A stretch of 46,683 nt of DNA from positions 1-46,683 of the forward strand of contig CALSCQ010000289.1 in NCBI GenBank assembly GCA_943704525.1. The letters are read 5' to 3'. The notes beneath the pieces were generated by a model, which searched no databases, was not told the origin of the DNA, and saw nothing but the letters and a program-made list of their open reading frames with translations. The translations under genes and the position numbers were made by a program. This DNA comes from Pigoraptor vietnamica. Lineage: Eukaryota > Opisthokonta > Filasterea. Shown one piece after another: positions 1 to 14,400 of this stretch (its first letter is position 1; each line of letters begins with the position of its first letter).

Positions 1-56
1 CCCACACACACACACACACACAGAGTACTCTCCTCCGTCCTTCTCTTTTTTTTTAG

Positions 57-2824
57 GTGTTGTCCAACTGGCTCATGTGATGCAACGGGCGGCATATACG
101 ATCGCAGAGATCCCCGGCTTCCACTATGACGAGGCAACGGGAAAGTACTTTCGGGTTGGACTCGGAAACAACCGGTGCAACCCCCTCACGCGCGCGGCAA
201 TCAAGGAGCGATTGGGCGGTCGCCCACGCAGCGAACAGACGGGGCCGCCGTCGAAGGCACACTCGCTTGTGAGTTTATTACGTGTTCTGCACGGTCGTCC
301 CCCGACTGAGCTCTGAAGCAACGCACTGTTCTCACGGGTGGCGTGTGCGTCCGTCACACGCACAGCCCTATTTACTGGGTTGTCTCGCTCCCTCATCCGA
401 CCACGTCCACAGGCATTATCGAGAGTGCCGCGCGGCGTTATTCCCTCCCTGCATACGTCACTCTTGCGCCGTGAACTCTCGAACGCACAGCCGCGTGCGT
501 GCGCGCATTTCCTCGAGGCGGCCATCGTGCGTGCGCGTCTGTCGCGGGGAGAGGCTGCCGATGCCCTTGTTGCGCAGCCGGAGTCTGCGAGCGAGATTAA
601 GGTGTCCATTGCACCCGGAATTCCATTCTGCTGTCGCTCTACACGCGTGTCTCTATTCACACTTCGCTTCTTTCCGCCAGTTTCAGTCTCACTTATTGCT
701 TGTACCCGCGCTTCCGTGTCACTTCTTGCTCACAGCCACACGCGCGTCACATGTGCGCAGATCAATAGCTCGACTGGACTGGTGGCGACGACCGGCACCC
801 ACAACCTCTTCCAGTGAGTGGGGAGCCTCGGCATGAGAGGGCTGTTGTCCTGTAGAACGCTTGTGTGCCGATTGTGTGTCGAGAGAACAACCCGCAGCAC
901 ACACACGCACACTCGCGCGCACCCACACCCACATCGGCCTCATACGCAGTTCAAGACCGCACTAACTCACGTCGCCCGGCTATTAAGCACTTGTTGGAGA
1001 TGTGCCGTCGTTCACCAACCCCGTGTGCCGTCGCAGCCTGTTCTACATCGATGCGTCCCAATCGAGTTCGAGCGGCCGCGTCCTCCAATACCACAGCGAG
1101 GTCCCCACCATGCAGCAGCAGGCCGCAGAATCGCTCTACTGGCACCCCTACCTCCGCAACCACCTTCTGTATCCGCAGTGTCCCTGCCGTCCGAGCTGTC
1201 GTTTTGCGCGCCTTTTCTGCTGAAGGGAAGGCCATGTGGCAATAACCTGTCCCTCCATGTAACCACTTTAGTGGAGTCGATGGACACGCGTATGTTTTGA
1301 GCTGATCCGCGTTTTTGTTCCACCTTGACTTTTCGGCACGCTGTTCAGGGCCAAGACCCTTGGCACAGAGCGAAGGGCCGGAAGTGTGTTGGCGTTTCGC
1401 CTTCAGATTGCTCCCGGCTCGGGAGGAGGTGACCGCCCAACACTTTCCGCGCTATTCTCGTGACGCTCTCCGGCTTGATGCTTTGCACGCGCGCGCTTCA
1501 CGCACGCAAACACTCACACACGCATGCATGCACACACTCGCACTTCCGCGCATGTCCTCTCGACAAGCGATTGTGAGAACTTAGACGTTCGTAACTGATG
1601 CCTCGACTTTCCTCCACTCCCCGCAGACCCCGGCATGACTGTTATGCAGACGAGCGTCAGGCGCATTCCCAATTCGTCTGTGTGGACGGTCGCCGGCAGC
1701 CATTGCTCCAGGCAACTGTCCGCAGGTGTGCGTCGTGTATCTCCTTCTCCACCTACACACACATTCCCACACATACATACTGCACGCACGCCGCACACCC
1801 CCCGCACACACCGCACACACATCCCACACACACCTTCACGCGTACATGCATCACATTCTCTCGGGTTCACTCTGCATTCTCCACTTTCATTTTCAGGGAT
1901 ATCGCACGGTTTCGCCGTATTCTCGGATGAAACACTGAACGCACCATCGTACGTGTACATCGGAACGGACGTACTAGCACAACGATGGCTTTTCAATGTG
2001 AGCGCGTGAAATTGTTCACGTTGGCCTGCTGTGTGCGTGCACATTTTACAGTGTTGATGCATGCTCCCCTTGTTCCTGTGCCGCACGTGCAGCGCATCTC
2101 ACAATGCTTACTTATCCTCTGACAGTCCCCAGTTCTCCTCAATGGCGCACGTGATGGCCGCATTCAGCTTCACGACACGCGTGCACATTCCGGCCTGCCG
2201 GGCGAGCAGAACCCGGGCGAATGGTCGCGCTTTCGACGACCCGCCAGCGACCGTGCGGGGCTGTGGACGAGCATGCGGCACGCAGCGGCAATCGACTCGC
2301 TGCTACTTTTGCCTACGGATGACACCTATGTGGTCGCGGCGTCGGTCGATGGCCAGGTGCGCATGTCGCCGTGCAGTGCCAGCAACCGTTTGTCTTCATC
2401 GCTCCTGCATTCCTTTCATTTCCATGACCACTCACGCACTTCGTGTTAACAGGTGGCGCTATGGGATCGCCGCATGGGCAGATGCGTGCACGAATTCGCG
2501 GGCGCCACCGCGGATTTCATGCGGCTGTCCGTGGACGTGGAACCGGCGGGCGAGTTTCTCTGCGCTGGTGTGTCCTGAATATGCGTGCGTGTCGCATGCG
2601 TCTGGAACTGAACGCATCCTCTCACCCCCACAGCCGGAATAGACGGACGCTGCCGTCTGTGGTCGCTATCGCGCGGTGCTCTTGTCAAGGAGTTGTCGCT
2701 CCCGCGGTCCCCGGGAGCCTGCCCGCCCCCCGTGGCGATGCTGCGATTGCCTGGCTCGAATTTGCCCGGGTTGCTCACGGTGGACGGTGCCTCGATTCAG
2801 CTGTACCATTGCGTCCCGGACTGA
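57..2824 (+). CDS. DCAF4: DCAF4-like WD-repeat protein, possibly 5' partial
   Basis: Probable substrate receptor of the CUL4-DDB1 ubiquitin ligase. Ten exons fit in phase: 57 (or ATG at 80)-268, 413-601, 761-813, 1037-1177, 1349-1428, 1627-1725, 1897-1997, 2126-2356, 2453-2567 and 2634-2824, giving about 462 residues from the ATG at 80. The N-terminus has the family hallmark [14 protein letters not shown] followed by NRCNPLT. The centre has GTDVLAQ. The C-terminal blades read [19 protein letters not shown] and RCRLWSL. Human DCAF4 is of similar length (about 495). A pyrimidine tract plus AG at 55-56 could be an acceptor, so an upstream exon may lie outside the window. Exons 3-5 are set by phase and weak similarity and are the least sure. 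The gene ends 104 bp from the convergent VAC14 stop. Confidence 0.85.
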
Positions 2825-2928
2825 GCGCGCGAGTGCACGGCCATTTGCAAGATTGCACGTGGACGAGCATTCTTGTGCCGCCTCGCACACAAGATTCTGA
2901 CGCACGAATGGGGTCGACGAGGCTTAAT

Positions 2929-5900
2929 TTATGTGAAAGTCGACGTCTTTCGTCGCCCCTCCACGACGGCACGCGCGTGCTGCGCTTGCACCTCGTCAAA
3001 GTGGCGCAGGAGCGCAACAAAGTCGATGCCAAGCTCGTCCTGTTCGCGGAGACCGGTCTGGGCATCTTTGAGCCTGCAAGAATCGGGATTTGAAAATGAA
3101 GTGAGAACTTACGACAGTCGCACACTACCTGTGCGCATGTATGTGTGTGTGTGTGTGCGCGCGCGTGCGCGTGCACGAGCCTGTGTGCGTGTCTGCGCAT
3201 ATATGCACGTGCTACGTGCATTACGTACATTTTGGCTTCGTGGTGGAAGGCGAACAAATTCGGCACGCAGTTGAGGCGCTTCCGCAGCGTCGAAAAGGCG
3301 GCCGTCTGTGGCAGAAGCATGAGAATGCCGTAGAGGGACTTGATGAGGAAGGGGTACCGCTCCGGGTCCAGCAGCTGAAGGCGAAGATCTGTCGGTGACA
3401 AGCGCAAGTACCAGCAGTCAAGGGCAAACGAGTCATCGCCATGCATGGTTCTCAGTGTGTGGTATGAGAGTCTGATTAGGTGAGCGGTGGTCACGCTTGT
3501 GCGTGATGTGTGTGTGCGCGTGTGTGTGTGTCTACGCGTGATGGAACGATCGCTTCGTGGATACATGAAAATATCGGTGACTCGAGAAGCTGCACGAGCT
3601 TGTCGACTTCGACAAGGAATCCGACGGTGATTTCAAGGTCCGCACTGAAAATTAGCAAAGGGGGAAGTGAGCTCAGTGCGGCATGTAACGACGGACGGAG
3701 AAAGAGAGAGCAGGCTCAGATATCGGACACGGGAAGAGGGGGAAGGAGGCACAGATCGAGAAAACTCACAACTTCTCGATTAGGTGGCTGCAGTGCTTGT
3801 ACGTCTGCGCCAGCAGGCACAGCGAGAACGTGGACACTGGGTTGTGGCAGAAGGACCGATAGAGCGAGCAAAAGAGCGCTCTTGAATCCTGCGCCGCACA
3901 GCAAGTGCAAATCTTAGTGCAACGCATGCACACACGCGCACATCGGTAACAGAGAGAGATTGTCGTCACGGTATGCCCACAAGGCCACGACACACCTGCG
4001 TTGCGTGGGTACTCACCGGTGTCTTGAGGTGCTTTAGCGAGTTCCGCAGCTCAAACAGTTCGGTGGACGTCAGCAGAATGAGAGTGAGGTTTTGCACCAT
4101 CAGGCTCGCAAACTCGAGGTCTTCCTCGCGTAGGAGAATATCGGCAACGGCGCTGTAGATGCGCACGGGGCTGTCGAGAAGAGAGAACGGTCATTCACGT
4201 GACACAAAGAGACCGCACACAGACACACGCGCCGAAAGTCAGCAAGCCCCTTTCACGGCAACCACGCACCTAAGCAGCACGCACAGCTGGCGGATGATGA
4301 ACGAGCCCCTCTTCTCGAGGAGGTCGCGGTCGGTGCTGAACAGCAGCAGGAGGTCCGTCATGAACTTCATGAAGTACGGCGCGTTGCCTGCACTTCGTCG
4401 CGAGAGGGAGCGTGTCTTCGTGCCGTCGGCGCCAGCGACGAGCGCAGTATCGTCCGCGGGCTCGTCAAAGTTGTCCGTCTGCGCGGAAATCTCGGCGAGC
4501 ACCTCGAGGTCCAACAGCACAACCTATCGCCACACGAGAGAAGCACGGTGTGAGACGTCGCACAGCGGTGAAGCGCAGGGCCATGAGCCGCGTTACACAC
4601 CTTGTCGGCCGGGTCCGAGAGCGTCTTGAGGAGCGCGGGGAACATTTCATCCGCCAATTTGAATATCTGCGACAGGTCAACAACGAAGCAGTTGAATTAC
4701 GCGCACACCAACGCGATGTCGCACCGCTGCTAGGACATTCCACACAGAGGGCAGCAGCGATGCACGCACCTTTCGTCGGGCCTTGACGTGGAGCATGAGG
4801 ATCCACCTGAGGGCGGCGATGCGCGTCTCCACGGACTCGTGGAGCAGCTGCAGCGCAAGGACGTTCACAGTGGGACCCAGCAGAAAGTTGGTCGGCTTGT
4901 CGGGCGTCGCCGTGCTCTCGCTCTCAATGACAATGTTGACGAGCATCTGGTTCGCGTTCACCGCCGTCTCGCGTATTTCTGTTGCAGACAAGACGCAGTC
5001 GTCAAGGCCACAACTTTCACCAACGACAGGCGCCTATGGGCTTGACAGGTGCGAAGCACACGTGCTGCAACATAGTAACGAGTCGGATACTGTCGACGCT
5101 GTGGGCCAGGCACGGGAGGATCGCAGCGAGCAGCTGGGCATTAAACGGGAGCATCTCGGTCTTGCCCATCGATATGAGCGTCTGAATCCACGTCAGCGCC
5201 GTAAACTGCGTCAGTTGGTCTGGGGAGAGAGTTGCGCGTAGAGTGAGCCCGCAAATCAGAAGAGCGCAACACGGAGAGCACACAGACGCACTCGACCACG
5301 TGGGGCTTATTAGTGGGCAACAAACAAGGCGAACACATGCACCAAGCAGAGTAACACAGACACACTAGTGGGAGAGAGGGCGCAAGAGGCCACGATATTG
5401 CATGCGGCCGCCACTGTGAATCCCACCCTTCGACCCGCAGTGAACGACGGTGATCTCGATGAGGCGGGCGTAGTTGATGTTGTTCGTGTGCTGCTGCAGT
5501 TCGCGCAGAAACTCGCCCAGCGCCGCCTCCGTCTGCTTGCGAATCTCGCGGCTGTTGTCGCTGAGAATGCGGAAGAGGCCGTCGAGAAAGTCCGGGAGGT
5601 ACTCGACGAGCTCAATGTCCGGCACCGAATCGAGCACCGTCACCCAGCTCACGAGAAATTGCCGCACGTACGGATCGACGGCGGCGATGCGCTCGCGCAA
5701 CAGCGGAATGAACTTTTTGATGTTGAACGATGTGCTCTCTGTCACAATGTCCTTCACGAGACGGTCAAGGAGCTCCGCGCCGCTCTTCACGTTCGTGTCG
5801 GGATCGGCCGCCAGCTGCGAAGACGCGCTCCCCATGAGTCTTAAAAAACATCCACACACCCCACACAACCCACACACACACATCAACAGACCCACAGACA

Positions 5901-6498
5901 CAGACACACACATGCACACACAGACAGGGACGGACGCAAAACTCCACAACGCACAGAGGCCACGTTGAGTGGACGCAGCACCTTGCTCAGCGCGTCGAAT
6001 ATCTCGTTGAAGTACAAGAGGGTTGACGGGCGCGCGACCTTCGCAATGTTGTACAGGCTCTCACACGCATAGTAGCGCACCCTGCTGTCGACGTCCGTGA
6101 AGCACGAGAGCACGGGCGCGACGAGCTCTTCCAAGTAGGTGTTGATGTCCTGAAGCCCACACATATTCTCAGTTCGCAATTCCACACAGCGCTGGCTGGG
6201 TGTCATCAGCTAGAATGCAGCTCAACAGTAAACGCACCCCGACAGCACCAAGCGCAATCGCGGTCGCCGCAAGGCCGATCAAACCGCCCTTGCGACTGTT
6301 CGGGTTGGGCGAGTACGCAAACTCCTGCCGAAGAATGGCGAGCACACGGCTAATCTTGGCGGCATCCTTGTTCGCGACGAGCTCCTTGATGATGCGCTCG
6401 ATCTCCAGCGCGGCCGTCTTGCGCTTATCGTACAGCTTGTCGTTGAGTCCGCGAATGATGGCCGCGTTCAGCGGGGCAAAGTCCTTGTCCTTCTCCAT
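2929..6498 (-). CDS. VAC14: VAC14, scaffold of the PIKfyve (Fab1) complex
   Basis: HEAT-repeat scaffold that holds the PtdIns(3)P 5-kinase PIKfyve/Fab1 and the phosphatase Fig4 together on endosome/vacuole membranes and so controls PtdIns(3,5)P2. Twelve exons in phase: 6238-6498, 5964-6149, 5427-5814, 5091-5219, 4770-4978, 4601-4666, 4270-4523, 4017-4170, 3770-3888, 3565-3644, 3229-3388 and 2929-3073, giving 716 residues (human about 780). The start [20 protein letters not shown] and [12 protein letters not shown] are diagnostic. The middle has [20 protein letters not shown]. The C-terminal Fig4-binding part has [19 protein letters not shown] and [14 protein letters not shown], and the last exon carries [16 protein letters not shown]. 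The ATG at 6498 was chosen over an in-frame TTG at 6510. The donor of exon 11 (GTACGT after a Met-Lys context) is the least certain. Confidence 0.93.
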
Positions 6499-9704
<3,206 letters not shown>

Positions 9705-10543
9705 GTGAGAGGAGGCCTCGCACGCGTGAGTGGTGGTCGCACGCGCGCGCGCAAACTCGTATCTATGTGTGCTTTGTTGCGCACCGGCCCCATCTGAGCC
9801 TCGTCTTTCTTTTCGCCGCTTGCTTTCCATCCGTTGTCCGAGTCGCCGGCGCCGCTCGAGGTCGCTGTTTCAGCCGTCGTTTATCGGCAAGGCGCGTCCC
9901 CGGTAAAGCGTGGCACGGGTATGGCCATTGCCCTTGCGCTGTGCCACTTCTCGCTCTTGCCACCAAGGCTGACCCTGGCCCACTCGCTGCACATTTGCGT
10001 TCGCTATCGGTCGTCGCTGTCGTGGTCGAGTCGCTGTCGTGGTCGAGTCGCGGGCTCTCTGTTGACGGGGCGTCGCATATAATTCGTCGCAAGTCGTGCG
10101 CGGCTCAGTCTCCGATGGTAACGTTCCCTGCGTGGAGCGTGCACTTGCCCTGAGCGCGTCGCGTGTGTGTTTTGGACTGGAAGTGGAACTGATTCGCTCT
10201 TTGGGGCGGCGCTCTCGTATGTTTTGTGAGGGTTCGCATCCAAACACCCGCGAAACGCTCGCGACGAATGGCCGATACGAGCGTCCGCGTCGAGTACGTG
10301 GCCTACTGCGTGCGCGTTGTTGTTTGCGTGTGCTTGTCGCTTAATCTCTCGTTCTCTCTATTTCTCTCGCGTGTAGATAACTTTGACGGTATGTGCGAAC
10401 GCGTGCGTTTCGGTGCGTCGGGTGTGGGTGATTCCGAAACAATGGAGGCAGAAAAGGAACGAAAAAGCCGTAAAGCGATTGTTCCAAGATCGATTCACAC
10501 ATTAAGGTCAGCCAAATTCGCCCAGGGAGGCAATTTAATGCGC
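9705..10543. other. Intergenic, PRPF4B and TXN 3' ends
   Basis: 839 bp between convergent genes, longer than most here. It contains a tandem duplication of a 17-bp unit (CTGTCGTGGTCGAGTCG) near 10017-10052 and a CT-rich stretch at 10345-10375. A short frame starting ATG 10268 was considered but not called. No conserved protein or RNA was recognised. Confidence 0.4.
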
Positions 10544-11070
10544 TCACTTGTGCTTGGCGACGAGGGCGGCGAGGCCGTCCTTGTTGGCGCCGCGCATCTC
10601 CTCGAGCTTCTTGCCGTTCTTGTAGAACTGGAACGTGGGCATGGCCTCAATGCCGCAGTGGCTCGCAATGTCCTCGGCCTCGTCCACGTCGACCTTGTAG
10701 AACTCGACAGACTGCTCTGTCTGCGAGAGCTGCTCGACGAAGGGCGCAATCATCTGCACGAGACAAAGAAACCGTCAGGGGAATTATAAAGAAATGGTCA
10801 GATTCGCTTCGTGTTGCCAAGGCCAACCAATGTTAATCACGGCCACAAAGCAGATAAGCTGTTCTTCACATCGTCACTAGCCCGCACTGCTTTGGCATCT
10901 TCCATCCATTTCTAGAGTATCGCAAACACGCACAGCCTCACCAACAAACATCGAACACGGGAGCTCACCTTGCAGGGGCCGCACCACGTCGCATAAAAGT
11001 CAATGACGACGAGCTTCGACGAGCTGATGGCCTTGTCGAACTCGGCCTTGTTCGCGAGCATCTTCACCAT
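10544..11070 (-). CDS. TXN: Thioredoxin
   Basis: Cytosolic thioredoxin, the general dithiol reductant kept reduced by thioredoxin reductase. Two exons: 10969-11070 and 10544-10753, giving 103 residues (human TXN 105). The active site WCGPCK sits at the end of exon 1, so the intron falls directly after the Lys of the CGPC-K motif. Exon 2 has the [10 protein letters not shown] stretch and the cis-proline loop [10 protein letters not shown]. The length and the absence of a signal or transit peptide fit the cytosolic form. The ATG at 11070 (MVKML) matches the family start; a longer in-frame extension has no support. It lies on the same strand as the ABCA gene upstream of it, 425 bp away. Confidence 0.96.
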
Positions 11071-11495
11071 TTTCGATCTTTTTGATGCGGCAACGCACAC
11101 ACACGAGTGGCTGTTGTTCTGCTTTGTCGGGGTACTTGGGCAGAGACGAGTGCGATTTCTGATGTCACCTGTTGCATGAGCACCTGGTCATGCAAAAATG
11201 CGTGGGAAGACACATTCTCACAGCCCCGGATGTTTAACAATGCCGGGCTGCCCCGGATGATCTGGTCGGTTACCCAAATTCCAAAACAGGCGGCCTGACA
11301 GGCCGAGCAGTGTCTTGTGGGTGAGAGTCGACAAATAAAAGCTAACGAAAGCCGGTTCGAGACATTGTTGTTTGGGCGACCGGTGACTCTCTTTATCCCT
11401 CCATCACTCACAGCACACGAAAAAACAATTGCGTTCACGCACGCAAACAATGGCATCTAAAAAGAAGAAACTAACAACCAAGCCGAAGAGCCAGT
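11071..11495. promoter_or_regulatory. Promoter side of TXN and 3' side of ABCA
   Basis: 425 bp between the ABCA stop and the TXN start, both genes on the minus strand. It contains a perfect inverted repeat at 11172-11195 (8-bp arms TTGCATGA/TCATGCAA, 8-bp spacer) about 100 bp upstream of the TXN ATG. It also has a hairpin-like GGCCTGACAGGCC near 11292 and a CCCCGGATG direct repeat near 11223-11260. The function is unknown. Confidence 0.4.
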
Positions 11496-14400
11496 CTACG
11501 GCGCCGGCTCCTCTGGCTGTTCCCGCGCAAAACCGATGAACACCTGTTCAAGCGTCGTCTGGCTGAGCGAATAGTCCTCGATGCCGAACTCACTCCGCGC
11601 CGCTTCCATAGTCGAGAACACCTTCGCAAGAGACAGGCGCGACGGCTGCGTGCCGCTCTCATCGCGCGGAGCGTTCGGATCCCCGGCGGCCGGAAGCTCA
11701 AATTGAAGCAGCGTGTGATGGCACTCCTTCATGATGGCGCCGTCGAACGACTGCTCAATGTGCCTGCGCAGATCCGGGACGCGTCCCTCGTGGTCGTTGG
11801 CCACGCGCAGGATGAGAGTGTACCCGGAGCCAAACCTGCAAAGTCGAATCGCGTAAGGACGTCGATGCTTACAGGCAACAGAGAAGCAGGACACACTCAC
11901 TTGTCCTTGAGATGCTGCGAGCTTCCGAGGCACCGGAAACGACCCTGGACCATGATGGCCATCCGAGTACACAGCGCCTCGCACTCCTCCATGCTGTAGG
12001 GACACGAGCAATAAGTCTATGACTAATATCACACAATTGTACTCTGCCAACCACACCCGGAAAACCGCACCTGTGCGACGTGAGAATGATGCACCGACCG
12101 GCGGCGCGCATGCTCGCAATCGTGTTCCACAGAAAGCGGCGGGAAACCACGTCAATTCCAGTACTCGGCTCGTCGCAAAACACGAGCGGAGGGTTGCCGA
12201 CAAGCGCGATGGCGACGCTGAGCTTGCGACGGTTGCCACCGCTATACGTTCCACAGGGCCGGTCCGCCCACGCCGACAGGTGCAGACGCTCGATGCACCA
12301 CGACACGACGCGAGGGATGGCGAGCTCCTTCAAACCGCGCAGGCGCGCGTACATCCAAAGCAGCTCGCGACCCGTGAGCAGCTCGTTGAGGGCGTCAAAC
12401 TGAAAGTGCAATTTGTAGGTCGTCACATGATTAGCTTCACGGTACTTGCGTGCATAACACGAGCCAATACACTGAAAAAAAGCGAACCTGTGGGCAGTAA
12501 CCGATGCGCTCGCGGACTTTCGGCAGCTGCCGCGTCACGCTCAGCCCGTCAACAAACGCGTCGCCGGACGTTGGATCGCAGTCGCCCGTGAGCATTCGAA
12601 ACGTCGTCGTTTTCCCTACGTGGCCAAACTCACAGTGTCACTACAACAAGCTTCTAAGCGAAAAAAAAAAAACAACAATAAACGCAAACAGGCACAAATA
12701 AAACTTCGAATGAGCATCAAGGAGACTCACCCGCGCCATTGACACCGAGCAGACCGAAGCACTCGCCGCGCGGCACGCCAAACCACACGTTGTCCACAGC
12801 CGGGCGATTCATGTCGCTGCTGCCGAAAATGGTCGTAAACTCCTTCCGTAGACCCTCAACACGCAGAAGGTCAGTGTGGTCGCCACTGGACAACGACGAC
12901 ACGCGCTCACGCTCCTCGCGAACGTCGGAGTCCTCCACCGCCGCCGAGGCATCTTCACGCATGTCGTTCAGGTCGAGGCCGCCAGTCCCACTCTCGGCGT
13001 CATTCTCCAGGCGGACGTGGCCCCCGCTCGATTTGCAGCAAGGAATTCCGGAGCACTTGGCGCGCAGGCGCGGGGCGAGGCGGAGCGCGTGCGTGCGAAG
13101 CCAGCGCGACAGACCGAAGAAGCGGTATTCGATGACGAGCGTGAGCGCAAAGAAGATCCAGCCCTCGATGAACATGAAGGAGAGGTTCTTGCCCGTGATG
13201 TCCCACGCGAGGGGGTCCTGCTTCGACTCGATGCCGACGATGCCGTAATACTCCGAGACATACTCGTTCACGGCGATATCCATCTGCGAGAACAGAAAAA
13301 AGCACAAGGCCGGTTACGGTAAAAAGACAAGGCATGAATATAAACGATTCGCCAACTGGGACAAGCATCACCACTTAGACAGCGACGCACGTACCAGGCT
13401 GCGACCGAGACTGTAGAAACCAAACGATATTTTCAGCGGGAGGAGGAGGAGAATTCCAGTGTCAGTGCTGGCATAGTGACAAAAAGGCATTCGCAAACAC
13501 TCGCACGCGCGGCGCACGCACAAGAACGCAAAACACCCACCAGTAGTTCGGCAACAGCGGGAAGACCTTCTTCAGCAGCTCGTTGAGGGAGGTGAGGTCG
13601 GGGTCGGACTTCTTGAATATCTCGAGCACGTACGTCGCAATCGTGGACGTCAGGCCCGTGAACAGGTTGACGCAGATGAGCACCACGTACGCAGTCGGCG
13701 GCACGTCGAAGAGGAAGCTGAGGCAGTACATGGCGGGCGTCATGCTCCACGCGTAGAGAAGGAGAATGAGAAAGACAGCCTTCAGGTTCTCGCCCGTGTA
13801 CGCCGCGTCCTGGAACGCGACTATGACGATGATCGCGACGGTGAGCGGGAACAGGTAGGCGAAGAGGTCCCACGTGAACGTCGACAGCTGCAATTGGTTG
13901 GAGGAACAAATAAGGGAGGGAATGGTGTTCGCAGGCGCCGTGACGTCCACAGAAAATTGACAATGATTCACGGAGGGCGCCGCACGTTACTCACCCAATA
14001 AACTGGACGGAGTGCGATTAGGAATTTTAAGCAGAGGAAAGGGAAAAAAGGGGTTAGCAGGGCGTCACAACGTACGGCACTGGCACAGATACATTCCAGA
14101 ACAGGGACTGATTGTACGTACTTGTCTGGCTCGCACCGGACGCGAGCTGCATGTGCTTCGCGTTGACGGAGCGCTCTTGCACGAGGTACAAAACGAAGCT
14201 CGCGGGGACAAAGCTGAGCGCGATGATGAGGAAGATGCCGACGACGAGGTCGGTGCCCTGGCGGCGGTACTCGTCGGCCTTCTGCATGGCCGTCTTCGGC
14301 AGCGGGTGGCTGCGCGTCACAATTCCCCACTCCGGGTGCGTCCCGTTCGACAGCGTCTGCAGGGCCGCGTTGTTGAGCAGAGAGAGGTAGACTGGCAGCG

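Noticed and set aside
1-22. CCCACACACA at the left end as a yeast-type telomere
   Set aside because: The same CA repeats are scattered through introns; no telomere-like variant repeats and the right end is poly-C.
338-817. 159-residue plus-strand frame taken as one gene
   Set aside because: Two parts of it are DCAF4 exons 2 and 3 (413-601, 761-813); the stretch between is intron that happens to be open.
10268-10400. Short frame starting MADTSVRVEYVAYC, considered as a small selenoprotein W-like gene
   Set aside because: No CxxC or CxxU motif, no in-frame TGA in the right place, and no continuing exon with recognisable sequence.
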